Of a stretch of 17,557 nucleotides of DNA, positions 14,491-17,557 are shown one piece after another. Under the pieces are notes generated by a model that worked only from the letters and a program-made list of their open reading frames with translations, did no database searches and had not been told where the DNA came from. Origin of the DNA: Veillonella sp. (GTDB taxonomy: Bacteria > Bacillota > Negativicutes > Veillonellales > Veillonellaceae). Numbering within the stretch: position 1 is the first letter of the stretch; every line of letters begins with the position of its first letter. Location of the stretch: the NCBI GenBank assembly GCA_019419725.1, contig DXZL01000022.1, positions 1 to 17,557 on the forward strand, given 5' to 3'. Both the position numbers and the translations under genes were made by a program.

Positions 14491-15069
14491 TTATCGCTGT
14501 GGACGACGCTTAGGATTGAATTGATTCATCCCTTTATCGATGCCCACCTCTAAAGTACCTAAGACTGCTTTCACAGTATCCTTGATACCTTTTTGTACCT
14601 TCTCTTGTGATTCTTCACTAAATGGTGCTAACACATGATCAATGACAGTCCATTGTGGCAACGGACGGCCAATGCCTACGCGGAAACGTGGAAAGTTTTC
14701 TGTGCCTATATGGGAGATTAAAGATTTAATCCCATTATGACCACCAGAACTACCATTTGGTCGAATACGTAATTTGCCTACCGGTAAATCCATATCATCA
14801 TAAATGCAATACACGTCAGATGGGTCAATCTTATAATACCGCATCAACGGACCTACAGATTCACCACTGGCATTCATAAATGTTTGTGGCTTTACAAGCA
14901 ATACCTTCTCACCATCTACAGTAATACTGCACACCTCTGCACGTTGTTCCTCTTTCCAAGGCGTGTGAGGTACGCTATCGGCAATGGCATCGATAACCAT
15001 AAATCCAATATTATGTTTTGTCGCTTCATATTGCTTGCCTGGATTACCAAGGCCTACTACTAATTTCAA
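14491..15069 (-). CDS. pth: Peptidyl-tRNA hydrolase
   Basis: Releases tRNA from prematurely dropped peptidyl-tRNA by cleaving the ester bond. The 192 residues match the bacterial Pth length. Catalytic and binding residues are present: N9 in GLGNPG, H19 in ATKHNIGF, N66 in TFMNASG, D91 in YDDMDLPVG and N112 in GGHNGIKS, corresponding to N10, H20, N68, D93 and N114 of E. coli. The start codon is TTG (15069-15067). An in-frame TGA lies two codons upstream and the first internal ATG is codon 24, past His19, so TTG must be used. The ribosome site is AGGTGA. It begins 10 nt after prs, and the glmU-prs-pth order follows glmU-prs-ctc-pth of B. subtilis without ctc. Confidence 0.97.
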   Translation of the reverse strand: MKLVVGLGNPGKQYEATKHNIGFMVIDAIADSVPHTPWKEEQRAEVCSITVDGEKVLLVKPQTFMNASGESVGPLMRYYKIDPSDVYCIYDDMDLPVGKLRIRPNGSSGGHNGIKSLISHIGTENFPRFRVGIGRPLPQWTVIDHVLAPFSEESQEKVQKGIKDTVKAVLGTLEVGIDKGMNQFNPKRRPQR

Positions 15070-15079
15070 GAATCACCTA

Positions 15080-16033
15080 TTATTTATCAAATAAATTACT
15101 TACTGAAACTTCATGAAAGATACGCATAATTGCTTCGCCCAATAATGGAGCTACAGATAATTGCGTTACATTGTCTAATTTGCAATTTTCTGGTAATGGC
15201 ATTGTGTTTGTTACGATTAGCTCTTTAATGTTAGAGTTTGCAATGCGTTCACTTGCTGGATCTGTTAATACAGCATGGGTAACAGCAGCCATAACAGATT
15301 TTGCACCAAATTCTTCTAATGCTTTAGCGCCTTCTACAAGGGAACCTGCTGTATCTACAATATCGTCAACGATGATGCAGTTTTTACCTTTTACATCGCC
15401 AATAAGATTCATAACTTTAGCTACGCCTGGTTCAGGACGTTTTTTCTCGATAATTGCGATTGGCGCACCGATGCGGTCAGCCAAATCACGAGCACGAGTT
15501 ACACCGCCAAGGTCTGGAGATACAACAATCACATCTTCAAGATTTTTTTCATTAATGTATTTAGCTAAAATGGATGCACCATATAAATGATCTACTGGCA
15601 CATCAAAGAAGCCTTGAATTTGACCTGCATGTAAGTCAATTGTTACAAGACGTGTAATACCAGAAGTTTGCATCAAGTTTGCTACTAATTTTGCAGTAAT
15701 TGGTTCACGGCCACGAGTCTTACGGTCTTGGCGAGCATAGCCATAGTAAGGTACTACAGCAGTAATATGGCGTGCAGAAGCGCGTTTTAACGCATCAGCC
15801 ATAACCATTAATTCCATCAAATTGTCGTTTACAGGATAGCTAGTTGGTTGAATGATAAATACATCTTTGCCACGTACGCTTTCATCAATCATAATTTGTA
15901 CTTCGCCATTGTTAAAGCGACCTACAAATGCTTCACCTAAAGGCAAACCTAAATAATCACAAATTTCCTTTGCCAATGCAGGATTCGCATTACCTGTGAA
16001 AATTTTAAGTTTTTTGCCGTCTTCAAATGCCAT
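15080..16033 (-). CDS. prs: Ribose-phosphate pyrophosphokinase (PRPP synthase)
   Basis: Makes 5-phosphoribosyl-1-pyrophosphate from ribose 5-phosphate and ATP for purine, pyrimidine, histidine, tryptophan and NAD synthesis. The 317-residue product is a class I bacterial enzyme. It shows FNNGEVQ (40-46), the catalytic flexible loop YYGYARQDRKTRGREPI (96-112), DLHAGQIQGFFDVPVDHL with H135, SPDLGGVTRARDLADR (172-187), and the PRPP-binding loop DDIVDTAGS (223-231). The ATG at 16033 has AAAGGG 7 nt upstream. It lies 126 nt after glmU with its own candidate promoter and is followed closely by pth. Confidence 0.98.
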   Translation of the reverse strand: MAFEDGKKLKIFTGNANPALAKEICDYLGLPLGEAFVGRFNNGEVQIMIDESVRGKDVFIIQPTSYPVNDNLMELMVMADALKRASARHITAVVPYYGYARQDRKTRGREPITAKLVANLMQTSGITRLVTIDLHAGQIQGFFDVPVDHLYGASILAKYINEKNLEDVIVVSPDLGGVTRARDLADRIGAPIAIIEKKRPEPGVAKVMNLIGDVKGKNCIIVDDIVDTAGSLVEGAKALEEFGAKSVMAAVTHAVLTDPASERIANSNIKELIVTNTMPLPENCKLDNVTQLSVAPLLGEAIMRIFHEVSVSNLFDK

Positions 16034-16113
16034 TTTGTTACCCTTTCATTTGTTCCTATACTGGTTACTTATCCATAATCATCCATTACAGATACACACT
16101 ATTGCCTTTTTAT

Positions 16114-16142
16114 TGTATACTATTTTGCCCTAATTGTGTTAA
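16114..16142 (-). promoter_or_regulatory. Candidate promoter of prs-pth
   Basis: On the minus strand TTAACA (16142-16137) is 17 nt from TATACA (16119-16114); TACAAT (16117-16112) is an alternative -10 at 19 nt. A second possibility further upstream is TTCAAA (16174-16169) with TATAAT (16151-16146), also at 17 nt and overlapping the end of glmU. No GC-rich terminator is visible after glmU, so prs could also be read from the glmU transcript. Confidence 0.45.
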
Positions 16143-16159
16143 AAAATTATAATATTTTT

Positions 16160-17533
16160 TTATTTCTTTTTGAAAGTATCATCAGTTACCCAATTTTCTT
16201 TCACAATTTGCTTGCTACGGCCTACGGCTAACGCCTTATCTGGTACATTTTTAGTAATGGTAGAACCTGCACCTACATAGCTATAATTACCTACTGTTAC
16301 AGGAGCTACTAAATTACTATTACAGCCTACGAAAGCGCCATCGCCAATTGTAGTACGATGTTTAACTTTACCATCATAGTTTACAGTAATCGTACCGCAG
16401 CCAATATTAACACCAGAGCCTACGTCGCTATCGCCGATGTAGGAAAGATGTGGGAACTTAGTACCTTCCCCAACATTGGAGTTTTTAACCTCTACGAAGT
16501 TACCTACATGGACCTTGTTACCAAGCACGGTATTAGGGCGCAAGTGAACATATGGACCTACATCTACACCGTCTTTTACTTCGCAGTCATGACCATATGT
16601 GAAGTGAATAATCGTATCATTACCTACTTTTACATTCGTCAAACGAGTATGTGGACCAATTTCACAGCGCTCACCAATGACAGTATTTCCTTCGAGGATT
16701 GTGCCAGGATGCAAGATTGTATCGGCCCCTACTGTTACCTCTGGAGCTACATATGTATTGGCTGGATCAATAATAGTAACACCAGCTGTCATTAGCTCAA
16801 CATTTTTACGATGTTTCAAAATAGCTTCGGCTTCCGCTAATTGCAAGCGAGAGTTTACGCCTAGAGACTCTTCAAAGTCCTTTGTCATATACGCGCTTAC
16901 CTTGTCGCCATCATTTACAAGAATACCAACTACATCAGTGATATACAATTCACCTTGTGCATTATCATCAGATAATTGATCTAAGCAAGGCCATAATTTT
17001 TTACTATCAAAAGCATACATGCCTGTATTAACTTCTTGAACAGCTAATTCCTCTGGTTTACCATCTTTTTGTTCTACAATGCGAACTACGGAACCTGCTT
17101 CATTGCGAATAATGCGGCCATAACCAGTTGGATCAGGCATGTGTGCTGTTAAAATCGTAGCAGCTGCACCAGAGTTTTTATGCTCCTCTAATAATGCTTC
17201 TAAGCTTTCTTTTGTAACGAGCGGAGTGTCACCACATAGTAATAAGATAGTACCATCATAATCACCAAGCACTGGTTGAGCCATTTTTACGGCATGACCT
17301 GTACCATTTTGTTCTTCTTGGCGAACAAATTCAGCACGGTCCCCCAAGTAATTTTGTACCGCATCACCGCCAAAGCCTACGATAACCACATCGCGATTTG
17401 TACCGATAGACTGAACCGTTTCAAGAACGCGCTCTACCATCGCCTTACCGCCAACCTTGTGCAATACCTTTGGCAATTTAGACTTCATGCGCGTACCCTT
17501 ACCAGCAGCTAAAATAAGGCTTGCAATATTCAT
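16160..17533 (-). CDS. glmU: Bifunctional UDP-N-acetylglucosamine pyrophosphorylase / glucosamine-1-phosphate N-acetyltransferase
   Basis: Catalyses the last two steps to UDP-GlcNAc: acetylation of glucosamine-1-phosphate, then uridylyl transfer, feeding peptidoglycan and other cell-surface polymers. The 457 residues match the usual 450-460. The N-terminal nucleotidyltransferase domain has LAAGKGTRMKSKLPKVLH (8-25), GTGHAV (77-82) and CGDTPL (100-105, D102 as metal ligand). From about 250 onward a left-handed beta-helix of hexapeptide repeats forms the acetyltransferase, with H362 in FPHLSYIGD matching the catalytic His363 of E. coli, then NIGCGTITVNYDG (376-388). The ATG has AGGAGA about 5 nt upstream. 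Only 24 nt upstream are visible, so the promoter and any earlier operon gene lie outside the window. Confidence 0.98.
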   Translation of the reverse strand: MNIASLILAAGKGTRMKSKLPKVLHKVGGKAMVERVLETVQSIGTNRDVVIVGFGGDAVQNYLGDRAEFVRQEEQNGTGHAVKMAQPVLGDYDGTILLLCGDTPLVTKESLEALLEEHKNSGAAATILTAHMPDPTGYGRIIRNEAGSVVRIVEQKDGKPEELAVQEVNTGMYAFDSKKLWPCLDQLSDDNAQGELYITDVVGILVNDGDKVSAYMTKDFEESLGVNSRLQLAEAEAILKHRKNVELMTAGVTIIDPANTYVAPEVTVGADTILHPGTILEGNTVIGERCEIGPHTRLTNVKVGNDTIIHFTYGHDCEVKDGVDVGPYVHLRPNTVLGNKVHVGNFVEVKNSNVGEGTKFPHLSYIGDSDVGSGVNIGCGTITVNYDGKVKHRTTIGDGAFVGCNSNLVAPVTVGNYSYVGAGSTITKNVPDKALAVGRSKQIVKENWVTDDTFKKK

Positions 17534-17557
17534 AGTAATCTCCTATCTGTTATCTCT

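Noticed and set aside
15171..15590. 139-codon plus-strand open frame
   Set aside because: Antisense to prs with no supporting signal.
16140..16160. Terminator after glmU
   Set aside because: The only inverted repeat is A/T-only (AAAAAA...TTTTTT) without a GC-rich stem, so it cannot be supported as a terminator.
16358..16795. 145-codon plus-strand open frame
   Set aside because: Antisense to the repetitive hexapeptide region of glmU, where regular codon patterns often leave open shadow frames.

Overview
The window is AT-rich and every convincing gene lies on the minus strand. It reads as core chromosome of a low-GC Bacillota. The gene content (glmU-prs-pth, a YaaO-type decarboxylase, tmk, holB-ricT-trmN6-rsmI-metG-tatD, a YabE-like exported protein, plus ppk1 and two Ppx/GppA genes) follows the Bacillus subtilis yaa/yab neighbourhood with losses and one insertion. 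My best guess is a member of the Negativicutes such as Veillonella. That is inference from gene style and base composition; no rRNA is present to confirm it.

Layout in transcription order, high to low coordinates: (1) glmU, then prs after a 126-nt gap with its own candidate promoter, then pth (TTG start) and a strong terminator; (2) the YaaO-type decarboxylase and tmk, ending in a terminator, with the decarboxylase ribosome site lying only a few bases past the pth terminator; (3) a tight operon holB-ricT-trmN6-rsmI-metG-tatD with overlapping or abutting ends and a terminator; (4) a polyphosphate operon of a canonical Ppx/GppA-HD gene, a divergent Ppx/GppA-like gene and ppk1, coupled by overlaps and closed by a terminator; (5) the first 47 codons of a YabE-like exported protein behind a clear sigma-A-type promoter, running off the window edge.

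Functionally, glmU feeds cell-wall precursor synthesis, prs makes PRPP and tmk makes dTDP. pth, metG, rsmI and trmN6 serve translation, holB serves the clamp loader and ricT serves RNA processing. ppk1 and ppx make and degrade polyphosphate. The most unusual element is the middle gene of the polyphosphate operon (2677-4242). It keeps the Ppx/GppA-plus-HD architecture but has lost signature residues in both the phosphate-binding loops and the HD metal site, while its neighbour at 4242-5789 keeps them. It looks like a pseudoenzyme partner or regulator. There are no tRNAs, rRNAs, mobile elements, CRISPR arrays or phage genes that I can see.
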